Origin: Chitinophagaceae bacterium
GTDB taxonomy: Bacteria > Bacteroidota > Bacteroidia > Chitinophagales > Chitinophagaceae
NCBI GenBank assembly: GCA_019638595.1
Contig: JAHBTJ010000028.1
Span: 1 to 64,000 of the forward strand
Direction: 5' to 3'
DNA length: 64,000 bases
A model generated the notes under the pieces. It ran no database searches. It was given only the letters and a program-made list of their open reading frames with translations, and was not told where the DNA came from. Positions 36,312 through 45,445 of this stretch are shown piece after piece (the stretch's first letter is position 1; the number at the start of each line of letters is the position of its first letter). The position numbers and the translations under genes were made by a program.

Positions 36312-37058
36312 ATGTTGAAACTGGATATTTCGGATAACGCGGAACAACTGGGTACAAAGGCTGGAACACTCGCCGCAAAAAAAATAAAGGAAACTATCAA
36401 AGAAAAAGGATTTGCCAATATCATATTGGCTACCGGCGCCAGCCAGTTTGAAACGCTGCGGCAGCTGGTAACCGACAAAGATATTGACTGGAGCAGGGTT
36501 TCGATGTTTCACCTGGATGAATATATAGGGCTGCCGGTAACGCATAAGGCCAGCTTTCGCAAATATCTTACAGAACGTTTTATACAAAAAGTAAGTCCGC
36601 TGAAAGCGGTTTATCTTATTGATGGAGAAAAAGATCCCGCGGCTGAATGCAACCGGTTGAATACGATCATATCGCAACATCCTGTGGATGTTGCCCTGGT
36701 TGGCATAGGCGAAAACGGGCATCTTGCCTTTAACGATCCCCCGGCGGATTTTAAAACGGACATACCCTATATAATAGTGGAGCTGGACGAGCCCTGCCGC
36801 ACCCAGCAACTAAATGAAGGCTGGTTCAAAACTTTTGACGAAGTGCCGAAGCAGGCTATCAGCATGTCGGTAAAACAGATCCTGAAGTCCGGGGTAATTA
36901 TATGCTCGGTGCCCGATCAACGGAAAGCTGTTGCGGTAAAAAATAGTATAGAGCAGGATATCAGCCATCTTTTCCCGGCAAGCATATTGCAATCGCACCC
37001 CGGTTGCACGTTCTTTCTCGACCAACAATCCGCGTCACTTCTTTCCCAAAACCCTTAA
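36312..37058 (+). CDS. NagB-like glucosamine-6-phosphate deaminase
   Basis: This 248-aa sugar-phosphate isomerase-fold protein has MFHLDEYIGL (the catalytic Asp region of NagB) and the motif GIGENGHLAFNDPP. In Escherichia coli NagB this motif is G-x-G-x-D-G-H-I-A-F-N-E, so the Asp and Glu of the catalytic set are Asn and Asp here. That pattern defines a shorter subgroup rather than obvious loss of function. It would convert GlcN-6-P to fructose-6-P plus ammonia. It lies 6 bases before the transporter gene and in one operon with nagA. Confidence 0.8.
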   Translation: MLKLDISDNAEQLGTKAGTLAAKKIKETIKEKGFANIILATGASQFETLRQLVTDKDIDWSRVSMFHLDEYIGLPVTHKASFRKYLTERFIQKVSPLKAVYLIDGEKDPAAECNRLNTIISQHPVDVALVGIGENGHLAFNDPPADFKTDIPYIIVELDEPCRTQQLNEGWFKTFDEVPKQAISMSVKQILKSGVIICSVPDQRKAVAVKNSIEQDISHLFPASILQSHPGCTFFLDQQSASLLSQNP

Positions 37059-37064
37059 ATAAAA

Positions 37065-38390
37065 ATGGCAAAATCCCTGCAACCTGTTACGGCAAGCTCA
37101 TTGAGCAAACAGCAAACATTTATTTCATTGCTTATTATTGCCGTGTTGTTTTTCATTTTCGGCTTTGTGTCGTGGGCCAATGCTATTTTAATACCCTATT
37201 TTAAAATTGCCTGCGAGCTGAATCACTCCCAGTCATACCTGGTAACGTTCGCGTTTTACATTGCGTACCTGGTCATGTCTGTGCCCTCCTCGTACCTGTT
37301 AAAAGCCATTGGTTTTAAAAAAGGCATTATGGCAGGTTTTTGGGTGATGGCTGTGGGTGCACTGGTATTTATACCGGCAGCGTATATGCGCACTTATGGT
37401 ATTTTCCTTACCGGCTTATTTACAATAGGCTGCGGCCTCGCTATTTTGCAAACCGCGGCCAATCCGTACGTAACCATCCTCGGCCCTAAAGAACATGCCG
37501 CCCAGCGTATCAGCTTCATGGGTATTTGTAATAAAGGCGCCGGTATACTTGCCCCCCTTGTATTAGGCGCTGTTATTTTAAAAGTTACCGACAGCGGCTT
37601 AACAGAGCAGTTGGCTACAATGACAGAAGCCGAAAAAAACACCGCCCTGAATGAATTTATCAGGCGGGTAATAACGCCATACGGGGTAATGGGGGTCATC
37701 TTAATATTATTAGGACTGGCTGTACGGTTTTCGCCGCTGCCCGAAATCACTACCGATGAGGAAGCCAAAGAACAGTTGGAACATAAAGACGGAAAAACAA
37801 GCATTTTTCAATTCCCGCACCTTATTCTGGGAGCTGTAGCTATTTTTTTACATGTAGGAACACAGGTTATCGCTATTGATACTATCATTCCATACGCCTT
37901 ATCCATGAATATTTCCTTGTACGAGGCTAAGGTTTTTCCTTCCTACACTTTAACAGCTACCATCGTAGGGTATATTGCCGGCATTGTTTTAATACCCCGT
38001 TACATCCGCCAGGGAACAGTTTTAAAAATATGCACGATTCTTGGTATCATATTCAGCTCGCTTATATTGCTTACTTCGGGGTCGGTAACAATACTCGGGC
38101 ATACAGCAGATACTTCCATATGGTTTGTTGTTTTACTGGGGCTCGCCAACTCGCTGGTGTGGGCAGGCATATGGCCACTGGCGCTCGACGGGCTGGGGCG
38201 CTTTACCAAGCTGGGCGCATCGGTAATGATCATGGGGCTTTGCGGGAATGCCATCCTTCCTATGCTGTACGGCTACTTTGCAGACTCCCCGGATTTCACT
38301 TTAAAAACGGCATACTGGGTATTGCTCCCCTGTTATGCTTACCTGCTGTTCTATGCTTTTAAAGGGTATCGCCTGCGAAGCTGGAGCTAG
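37065..38390 (+). CDS. FucP-type sugar MFS transporter
   Basis: This 441-aa protein has 12 hydrophobic segments. It opens with FIFGFVSWANAILIPYFKIA, the classic start of the FucP/GluP proton-symporter group (compare FFLFGFxxxLNxxLIPxLK). GCGLAILQTAANPYVTILGP is the second diagnostic motif. In this operon an N-acetylglucosamine or related amino sugar is the likely substrate, as for NagP in other Bacteria. It overlaps none of its neighbours but lies only 6 bases after nagB. Confidence 0.88.
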   Translation: MAKSLQPVTASSLSKQQTFISLLIIAVLFFIFGFVSWANAILIPYFKIACELNHSQSYLVTFAFYIAYLVMSVPSSYLLKAIGFKKGIMAGFWVMAVGALVFIPAAYMRTYGIFLTGLFTIGCGLAILQTAANPYVTILGPKEHAAQRISFMGICNKGAGILAPLVLGAVILKVTDSGLTEQLATMTEAEKNTALNEFIRRVITPYGVMGVILILLGLAVRFSPLPEITTDEEAKEQLEHKDGKTSIFQFPHLILGAVAIFLHVGTQVIAIDTIIPYALSMNISLYEAKVFPSYTLTATIVGYIAGIVLIPRYIRQGTVLKICTILGIIFSSLILLTSGSVTILGHTADTSIWFVVLLGLANSLVWAGIWPLALDGLGRFTKLGASVMIMGLCGNAILPMLYGYFADSPDFTLKTAYWVLLPCYAYLLFYAFKGYRLRSWS

Positions 38391-38430
38391 TATCGTCTGC
38401 CGGTATCTTTTTTTTAAAGCTGATCAAAAA

Positions 38431-39300
38431 ATGAAAAAATATTTTTTACAATCGCTGTTCCTTTCCTGTATAGCATACCAGTTGAATGCGCAAGGCACGG
38501 CTATACTAAAGCTGCCCCCGGGATTGAATGAGATATCAGGGATGGCTTTATCTTCTTCCCCAAACCTGTTCGCGTTTGTTCATAACGATAGTGGAGACAG
38601 CAGCCGTTTTTTTGGAATTGATAAAAACGGGCAATTAAAATGTACCTTCTATTTCCAGGGCGTTTCCGGCAAAAAAGGCGTTACCGATTGCGAAGACATT
38701 GCGATCGGGAAAAGCGATACCGGTGAAAAAAAGTTCCTTTATATAGCGGATATCGGCGATAACAAAGCGAAAAGAAATTCCATCGCCATTTACCGGGTAG
38801 CAGAGCCGGTTCAGGTGGAGTATCCTGTACAAACCGTATCAGCCATCCCGGTATTTTTTAAATACCCGGATGGAGCAAGAGATGCCGAAACGCTGATGAT
38901 AGACAATGCAGAAAGGCTGCTGTATATTGTTTCAAAAAGAGAGGATACCGTGAACATATATTCAGCGCCTTTGCTGTGGAAAGAAAAAGATACGGTTACC
39001 CTGCAGTTCAGGGAGCGCCTTTATTTTGAAGGATCCCGCCCCGGCAAATGGATCACTTCCGGCGATATTTCGTGGGATGGCAGGCAGATACTGCTGAAAA
39101 GCCTGCAGAAAATATATTACTGGAAGCGAAAGGATAATGATGAACCTGTATGGAAGGCTTTGCAGCGCACGCCTGAAGAATTGCCTTACCGGCAGGAACC
39201 ACAGGGAGAAGCGATTTGTTTTGCCCCTGATGGCAACGGTTTTTACACGGTAAGCGAAGGAGAAAAGGAGCCGGTGTATTATTACAAAATCACAGAGTAA
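38431..39300 (+). CDS. secreted propeller-like protein of unknown function
   Basis: This 289-aa protein has a signal peptide (FLQSLFLSCIAYQLNAQ) from ATG 38431; a longer frame starting inside the transporter gene is unlikely. Repeating blade-like segments occur (ISGMALSSSPNLFAFVHNDS, DCEDIAIG, FLYIADIGDNKAKRNSIAIY, DAETLMIDNAERLLYIVSK, GEAICFAPDGNGFYTVSEG). These suggest a beta-propeller with acidic loops similar to phytase-like or SdiA-regulated-type proteins. I do not recognise a specific function. Its place in the amino-sugar operon hints at a periplasmic role there. Confidence 0.6.
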   Translation: MKKYFLQSLFLSCIAYQLNAQGTAILKLPPGLNEISGMALSSSPNLFAFVHNDSGDSSRFFGIDKNGQLKCTFYFQGVSGKKGVTDCEDIAIGKSDTGEKKFLYIADIGDNKAKRNSIAIYRVAEPVQVEYPVQTVSAIPVFFKYPDGARDAETLMIDNAERLLYIVSKREDTVNIYSAPLLWKEKDTVTLQFRERLYFEGSRPGKWITSGDISWDGRQILLKSLQKIYYWKRKDNDEPVWKALQRTPEELPYRQEPQGEAICFAPDGNGFYTVSEGEKEPVYYYKITE

Positions 39301-39331
39301 ATATTAGTTATTCTATTAAAAAAACGGTTTG

Positions 39332-40516
39332 ATGTCCATCACTAAAATTCATAACGGCAGGATCATAACCCCGCAAGGCATTATTGCGGGAGGCGTATTG
39401 CTCGTTTCCGGCCAAACCATCACTGCTGTAAGCAGCTCCAATATAGAGGTACCCGATGCCAGTCATATTGACGCGAAGGGGCTGTATATTTCGCCCGGCT
39501 TTATAGACATTCATGTTCATGGAGGAGGCGGGCACGATTTTATGGACAATGACGTGGATGCCTTCCTCGAAATTGCGGCTATACATGCCCGGTATGGCAC
39601 CACTGCCATGTGGCCCACTACGCTTACCGGATCTAAAGAAGGCATTATACAAACACTGCATACGTACGAAAAGGCAAAAGAAAAAAACAAATCAGGGGCG
39701 CAATTTCTCGGGTTACATCTCGAAGGTCCCTACCTTGCCATGAGCCAGCGGGGCGCACAGGATCCCCGGTATATCCGTGATCCTGATCCCCGAGAATATA
39801 AGGAAATCATTGCCGCCTCCCATTCCATCAAACGCTGGAGCGCCGCTCCTGAACTGAAGGGCGCGCTTGCATTCGGGCAATACTTACGCGCCAATGGCAT
39901 ATTGCCTGCTATGGCGCATACCGACGCGATATACGAAGAAGCGGAAGCAGCCTATAACGAAGGCTATACATTAGCCACTCATTTTTATTCTGCCATGTCG
40001 GGCGTAACGCGCCGTAGCGCATACCGGTACGCGGGTGTTGTGGAGGCAGGTTATCTGATTGACGGGATGGATGTGGAGATCATTGCCGATGGCGCTCATT
40101 TACCGGCTCCCCTGCTCAAGCTGATCTATAAGATCAAAGGTCCGGACAGGACAGCGTTGATCACCGATGCTATACGGGCCGCCGGAACGCAGGCAACGGA
40201 AAGTGTGCTGGGCAATAAAGAAAACGGCTTACAGGTGATCATTGAAGACGGCGTTGCCAAGCTTCCCGACCGTTTATCTTTTGCAGGCAGCGTTGCCACT
40301 GCAGACCGGCTTGTACGTACTATGATCACCCTGGCCGGTATACCCCTGGAAGAAGCGGTTAAAATGATAACAGCAACGCCTGCACGCATTGCAGGGGTGG
40401 CCGATACAAAAGGAAGCTTATCGGCAGGGAAAGACGCGGATATTGTTTTGTTTGACGATCATATCAATATCGCCATGACGATGATAAAAGGAAAAATAGT
40501 GGTGAACAGGTTATGA
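39332..40516 (+). CDS. nagA: N-acetylglucosamine-6-phosphate deacetylase
   Basis: This 394-aa amidohydrolase has the metal motif DIHVHGGGGHDFMD (about residue 57) and LGLHLEGPYL with the metal-binding Glu. AMAHTDAIYEEA and LATHFYSAMSGV carry His ligands, and ALITDAIRAAGT has the catalytic Asp. It removes acetate from GlcNAc-6-P to give GlcN-6-P for NagB. I use the ATG at 39332; a TTG directly before it would add one residue. Its end overlaps the convergent permease gene by 6 bases. Confidence 0.92.
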   Translation: MSITKIHNGRIITPQGIIAGGVLLVSGQTITAVSSSNIEVPDASHIDAKGLYISPGFIDIHVHGGGGHDFMDNDVDAFLEIAAIHARYGTTAMWPTTLTGSKEGIIQTLHTYEKAKEKNKSGAQFLGLHLEGPYLAMSQRGAQDPRYIRDPDPREYKEIIAASHSIKRWSAAPELKGALAFGQYLRANGILPAMAHTDAIYEEAEAAYNEGYTLATHFYSAMSGVTRRSAYRYAGVVEAGYLIDGMDVEIIADGAHLPAPLLKLIYKIKGPDRTALITDAIRAAGTQATESVLGNKENGLQVIIEDGVAKLPDRLSFAGSVATADRLVRTMITLAGIPLEEAVKMITATPARIAGVADTKGSLSAGKDADIVLFDDHINIAMTMIKGKIVVNRL

Positions 40517-41464
40517 GCCCCCCGCGTTCTTCCGGTCGAGCAATACAGCGCCTACAATAATTACCCCTTTAATGATCTGCTGGTAATAAGAGCTTACGTT
40601 CAGCAGATCCAGCCCGTTATTGATTACCCCGATGATCAGCACACCAATAACGGTACCGGCTACACTACCCCTGCCGCCCAGCAGGCTGGTGCCCCCGATG
40701 ACCACAGCGGCTATCGCGTCCAGTTCGTAAGCAATACCCGCGTTTGGCTGACCTGTAGTTATCCGTGCGGCCAGTACTATGCCCGCCAGCCCCGCCAGTC
40801 CGCTGCACATGATGTATGCAAACAGCTTTACGCGGTTGACCCTGATACCGGATGCCGCTGCCGCGTTTTCATTACCACCCACCGCGTAAATATACCTGCC
40901 GATACGGGTATACTTTAAAATGATACCGGAAACAACGATCACCAGCGCAAATAAAAGAATAGGAACAGGAATATACAGAATATCACCACCCCCTATAAAA
41001 TTGAAATCTGGCGACAAATTGGTTACCGGCCGCCCCTTGCTTAATACCAATGCCAGGCCGCGGGCTATCGTCATCATACCTAAAGTAACGATAAAGGGCG
41101 CCACTTTTCCTTTTGTGATCGTAAGCCCGTTCAACGCGCCCACAGCCACTCCGGTTAGCAATCCCAGCAATACAGGAACAAGCAACGGATAGGTGTTGGG
41201 GTGTGCAAAGCTTGCAGCCACCACGCCGGTAAGCGCTATCACCGATCCCAGCGAAAGGTCAATGCCTCCCGCAATGATCACATACGTTACGCCTATAGCC
41301 AGTATACCGTTAATGGATACCTGCCGTAATACGATCAGCATGTTTTGCGCGGTAAAAAAGTTAGGGGTGGCGATAGAAAGCACGATGCAGATCACTATAA
41401 GCGCCATAAAAATTCCATACCTGGAAAAAAGATCAGCCGGAGATTTGATACCTGCGAAACTCAT
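40511..41464 (-). CDS. ribose-type sugar ABC transporter permease
   Basis: This 317-aa RbsC-family inner-membrane protein has about 8-10 segments. Diagnostic blocks are GILAIGVTYVIIAGGIDLSL, NGLTITKGKVAPFIVTLG and AIAAVVIGGTSLLGGRGSV. It forms the channel of a carbohydrate ABC importer with the ATPase encoded 37 bases upstream. The substrate cannot be assigned. No periplasmic binding protein gene is next to it in this window. Confidence 0.9.
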   Translation of the reverse strand: MSFAGIKSPADLFSRYGIFMALIVICIVLSIATPNFFTAQNMLIVLRQVSINGILAIGVTYVIIAGGIDLSLGSVIALTGVVAASFAHPNTYPLLVPVLLGLLTGVAVGALNGLTITKGKVAPFIVTLGMMTIARGLALVLSKGRPVTNLSPDFNFIGGGDILYIPVPILLFALVIVVSGIILKYTRIGRYIYAVGGNENAAAASGIRVNRVKLFAYIMCSGLAGLAGIVLAARITTGQPNAGIAYELDAIAAVVIGGTSLLGGRGSVAGTVIGVLIIGVINNGLDLLNVSSYYQQIIKGVIIVGAVLLDRKNAGGS

Positions 41465-41501
41465 TGAAAAATATTAGATCGTTATGTATACTTAATGTCA
41501 G

Positions 41502-42989
41502 TCAGGCCATTGCATGTTTCATGATCAGCTCCTGGGTAGCTTCTCCTCTATCCAGCTCCTTTACCAGCCTGCCATTCCTTACTACCAGTACCCGGTCGCT
41601 CAAACCGAGTATTTCAGGCAGCTCAGACGATATCATGATAATGGCTTTCCCTTTTTCCGCCAGCGCTGTGATCATTTTGTATATTTCTGTTTTCGCACCA
41701 ATGTCAATACCTCTTGTAGGTTCATCAAAAATAATAATGTCCGGGTCGTTCAACAGCACTTTTGCCAGCACTACCTTCTGCTGGTTACCGCCGCTCAGGT
41801 AATTGACCGGCTGGTTGACCGACGCAGTTTTGATATTGAACGCTTTCACCTTCGCATCGGCCAGCGCTTTTTCTTTGTTAAGATGCAGGAATATTCCTTT
41901 GTTGTTCCGCCGCAATGAAGCCAGCGTAATATTGTGCTTTACCGGAGACGACAGCACCAGCCCCGTTTGTTTGCGATCTTCACTGATAAGGCCTATACCA
42001 TAACGGATTGCCTGCCTCGGCGAACGGATATTTACCTTGTTGCCTTTTATATGAACAGTTCCCGATTTGATCTTACGCAGTCCGAACAATGCTTCCATTA
42101 TTTCAGTCCTCCCCGCGCCCATTAATCCTGCCACTCCCAGAATTTCTCCGCGCTTCAGCTCAAAGCTCACTCCAGAAAACGTTTCACCCTCCAGGTTTTC
42201 AACCGACAGTATGGTATCTCCCATACGCGTATCCTTTTTTTCGAAAATAGTACTCAGCTCCCGGCCCACAATCAGGTTGATCAATCGTTCATTGGTCAGT
42301 TCTTTGGCCGGATGACTGGCTATATATTTCCCGTCGCGCATAACGGTAATGGTATCCGCTACCTGCAGTATCTCGTCCATTTTGTGGGAAATATAAATAA
42401 CCGCGATGCCCCGGCTGGTCAAATCGCGTATGATATTGAACAGCGCCTGCACCTCTTTACCCGATATAGCCGAAGTGGGCTCATCCATAATGATGACCTC
42501 CGCATTGTTGGAAATGGCTTTTGCTATTTCCACCATCTGCATTTCGGCGATGCTCAGCTCTTTCATCCGGCGGTCAGCCTTAATCGTTACTCCTAACCTG
42601 TTCATCAGCAGCCGCGCGTCGCTATACATTCGTTTCCTGTCTATCCACCCCGCAAAACCCTTCACCGGCTCCCTGCCCATAAATATATTTTCGGCAACCG
42701 TAAGCTCCGGGAAGGGCAGCAGCTCCTGGTGTATCATCGAAAAGCCCGCTTTAATGGCATCGTGAACCGAATGAAACACCACCTTCTTCCCGTTCATTAT
42801 AACAGATCCTTCATCGGGCTGTATCATACCTATAAGTATCTTCATCAGGGTAGATTTACCGGCCCCGTTCTCGCCCATTACCGCATGCACTTTCCCTTTT
42901 TCAATATGCAACTGCACTTTGTTAAGCGCCTGTACACCCGGGAAAGATTTTGATATGTTTTCTGCACGAAGCAGGCATGGAACATTCAT
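41502..42989 (-). CDS. ribose-type sugar ABC transporter ATPase (double domain)
   Basis: This 495-aa RbsA/MglA-like protein has two nucleotide-binding domains. The first has MGENGAGKSTLMKIL and LSIAEMQMVEIAKA with VIIMDEPTSAIS. The second has the degenerate GLMGAGRTEIMEAL loop and YLSGGNQQKVVLAK with DIIIFDEPTRGID. I use ATG 42989 (MNVPCLLRAENISKSFPG); a GTG at 43013 is also open. It powers the permease encoded just downstream. The set lacks RbsB. Confidence 0.9.
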   Translation of the reverse strand: MNVPCLLRAENISKSFPGVQALNKVQLHIEKGKVHAVMGENGAGKSTLMKILIGMIQPDEGSVIMNGKKVVFHSVHDAIKAGFSMIHQELLPFPELTVAENIFMGREPVKGFAGWIDRKRMYSDARLLMNRLGVTIKADRRMKELSIAEMQMVEIAKAISNNAEVIIMDEPTSAISGKEVQALFNIIRDLTSRGIAVIYISHKMDEILQVADTITVMRDGKYIASHPAKELTNERLINLIVGRELSTIFEKKDTRMGDTILSVENLEGETFSGVSFELKRGEILGVAGLMGAGRTEIMEALFGLRKIKSGTVHIKGNKVNIRSPRQAIRYGIGLISEDRKQTGLVLSSPVKHNITLASLRRNNKGIFLHLNKEKALADAKVKAFNIKTASVNQPVNYLSGGNQQKVVLAKVLLNDPDIIIFDEPTRGIDIGAKTEIYKMITALAEKGKAIIMISSELPEILGLSDRVLVVRNGRLVKELDRGEATQELIMKHAMA

Positions 42990-43042
42990 AGCAATAATCG
43001 CAATAATTTGCACACAAGATAATGAGCTTCCTCCGAAATGTT

Positions 43043-43792
43043 TTACTTCAAAAAAATAAATACACCGCCAACAAAAGTGAGCGCGATAATTATTTTCCGG
43101 TAGCTTTCTTCCCTGATCATTCCAACGATCTTTACCCCTACGTAAAAGCCAACCAACAACGCGGGTAAAACAATTAAATCGGTATATAAAGTGTGGCTGT
43201 TGATATTATTCCAGAAAATGACCTGGAAGGGCAGCTTAAAAAAATTAATGACGAGGAAAACCCAGGCCGCCGTTCCAATGAAAGCGTTCTTAGGTAAACG
43301 CAGCGCCAGGAAATAGATATTACTGAAAGGACCCGCGAGATTACCCAGCATGGTGGTAAACCCACATATCAAACCCATTAAAGCGCCAAAAGAACGACTG
43401 GCGGGGATCACGATGTTCTTTTTTATTTCCAGCAGCAACATTACGGTTACAATAACAATGATGATCAGCGCCATGATCTTCCTGAACAGTACTTCGTTCA
43501 TGCCCATTCCGGCATATACCCCCATAAAAATGCCGATCACCATCCATGGCAGCAGGTTGAAGAAATATTTCCATTGCGCATGCCGGTTATAATACTTTAC
43601 GGCCATTATATCGGCAAAGCATAAAAGGGGCAGCACCACTCCCGTAGATTGTTTGCTACCCAATACAATAGCCATGATGGTTACATTCAGCAATTCCGTT
43701 CCTTTGAGCCCCCCTTTTGAAACACCCAGGCAAAAAGCAGCGATATACAACAGCAGCCATTCTGTAACCGTGTGATATCCCAATATCCCCAT
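43043..43792 (-). CDS. TauE/SafE-family (TSUP) membrane permease
   Basis: This 249-aa protein has about 7-8 membrane segments and the TSUP-type start LGVSKGGLKGTELL, with repeat-like ALMGLICGFTTMLGNLAGPF in the second half. The family moves sulfur-containing or organic anions. It lies 54 bases upstream of the sugar ATPase gene in the same direction and may be cotranscribed. A functional link with sugar import is not evident. Confidence 0.82.
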   Translation of the reverse strand: MGILGYHTVTEWLLLYIAAFCLGVSKGGLKGTELLNVTIMAIVLGSKQSTGVVLPLLCFADIMAVKYYNRHAQWKYFFNLLPWMVIGIFMGVYAGMGMNEVLFRKIMALIIIVIVTVMLLLEIKKNIVIPASRSFGALMGLICGFTTMLGNLAGPFSNIYFLALRLPKNAFIGTAAWVFLVINFFKLPFQVIFWNNINSHTLYTDLIVLPALLVGFYVGVKIVGMIREESYRKIIIALTFVGGVFIFLK

Positions 43793-43830
43793 CGGGTAAA
43801 TATACGATAGAACAATACAGGGATAATTGC

Positions 43831-43970
43831 CGATTTGAAATTTGAGATTTCTAATATTTATTGTTTTCTATGGGCTGTGAGCCGTGGGCTATGGGCTGTT
43901 GGCAGTGAGCTGTCGGTTATCAGCCGTCAGTGTCAAACTACAAACCACAAACTACAAACCCGAAATCCTT
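43831..43970. repeat. dispersed intergenic repeat, site 12
   Basis: It has GATTTGAAATTTGAGATTTC, GGCTGTGAGCCGTGGGCTAT and ACTACAAACCACAAACTACA words between the TSUP and DUF4270 genes. Confidence 0.7.
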
Positions 43971-44076
43971 CCTCTATAAAATAATATTACTGGTATATGT
44001 TTGAATATGCTTTATCCACACTAACAAAACAGTAACAGTAAAGGCAGATAATATTGCAGCGTAACCATAGGCACAT

Positions 44077-45435
44077 ATGTTTGTATTGTTGAAGACCCCC
44101 TATAAGATACTGCTTTTGATATATGCTGTTATTACCCTGGTTTTGCCGGCAGGTTGCAAAAAAGCGGATATACAATTCGGGGACCAGTTTGTTGACGGCA
44201 ATTATACCAATATTGTATTGATTGACACTATATCACCTGTTATCTCTACTGTTTTCAGGGATTCAACCGTTACTTCCGAAACCGGTAAATTATTATTAGG
44301 CAGCTACCAGGATCCGCTGTTCGGACATATAAGCGCTTCGTCTTTCTTTGTAATGAGCAACCCTTCTGCAACACCAGATTTTCATATTTCGGCAGCCTTC
44401 GACTCCATTGTGTTGAGAATGGTGGGAGACAGTACTTTTTACGGAGATACCACCGTAAGCCAGCAGTTGCAGGTGCAACAGCTCAACGAAGTCATCTATT
44501 TCCCCGAGGGGCAAACATCGTTGTACGACAGAAGTGACTTTTCCGTTAGCAATGCCGTATTGGGCTCGACGGGTATTTTTCTTCAGCCCTCCCGCAAAGA
44601 CACGGTTACCATCAGGCTCAACGATGCAAAGGGCCTGGAAATATGGGATCTTATAAAGGATAAAGCGCTGGAAGTAAGTACAGCAACGGATTTTGAACAA
44701 TATTTCAAAGGCTTAAAAATTTCCCCTCAAAACCCGGGAGCTAACGCGGCTGTTTACGGATTTTCGGATACCGTTACCATGAGGTTATACTACCATGAAT
44801 CAAACCCTGACGTACTGCAAAAGTTCATAGATTTTACACTTACCAGCCGCAACAAGCAATTCAACCAAATTAAGTATAACCGAACAGGCACTGCACTTGA
44901 TGTTCCCATTCCGGAAGACAAGGAAATAGCAGCAGCGTTGCTTAACAATGCCGCATATATCCAGCCGCTCACCGGCGCCATTATGAAAGTTCGTTTTCCC
45001 AACATACGCGAAACCATATTGCAGCGGCCGGATTATTTGCAGCTAATGAGCGCGGAGCTGATCCTGCCTCCCGCAGGCGGCTCGTATAGCTATAATTATA
45101 TGCTTCCGCCGCAATTACAGGGTTATAGCACCGACATTAATAATACCCTCGGAGGGGCGCTTGATATCAACGGGTCTGTGAACTCCTCGAGTGCGCAAAC
45201 AGGAGATCTTATCATTGACTGGCTTTACGGAGAAAATACATATTACCGGTACAATGTAACAGGATTTATATACACACAACTGGCAATAAGCGGGGCAAAC
45301 AACAATGGATTATTGTTTTTACCTCCTTCCCCGGCATATAATACCGCGTTCAACAGGGTGGCTTTCGGTAATAATCAATCAGCTAAACCGGTTTCTTTAA
45401 AAATATATTACATATCGGTTCAGCAGAATCAATGA
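44077..45435 (+). CDS. DUF4270 lipoprotein
   Basis: This 452-aa protein has a lipobox LPAGC (Cys at about residue 27, followed by KK) after a hydrophobic segment. It matches the DUF4270 type in its conserved early blocks: an acidic FGDQFVDG, then LLLGSYQDPLFGHISASSFF, and later FTLTSRNKQFNQIKYN. These are Bacteroidota surface or periplasmic lipoproteins of unknown role. It is followed after 10 bases by an outer-membrane protein gene, so the pair may act together. Confidence 0.8.
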   Translation: MFVLLKTPYKILLLIYAVITLVLPAGCKKADIQFGDQFVDGNYTNIVLIDTISPVISTVFRDSTVTSETGKLLLGSYQDPLFGHISASSFFVMSNPSATPDFHISAAFDSIVLRMVGDSTFYGDTTVSQQLQVQQLNEVIYFPEGQTSLYDRSDFSVSNAVLGSTGIFLQPSRKDTVTIRLNDAKGLEIWDLIKDKALEVSTATDFEQYFKGLKISPQNPGANAAVYGFSDTVTMRLYYHESNPDVLQKFIDFTLTSRNKQFNQIKYNRTGTALDVPIPEDKEIAAALLNNAAYIQPLTGAIMKVRFPNIRETILQRPDYLQLMSAELILPPAGGSYSYNYMLPPQLQGYSTDINNTLGGALDINGSVNSSSAQTGDLIIDWLYGENTYYRYNVTGFIYTQLAISGANNNGLLFLPPSPAYNTAFNRVAFGNNQSAKPVSLKIYYISVQQNQ

Positions 45436-45445
45436 TTCCAGGCAA

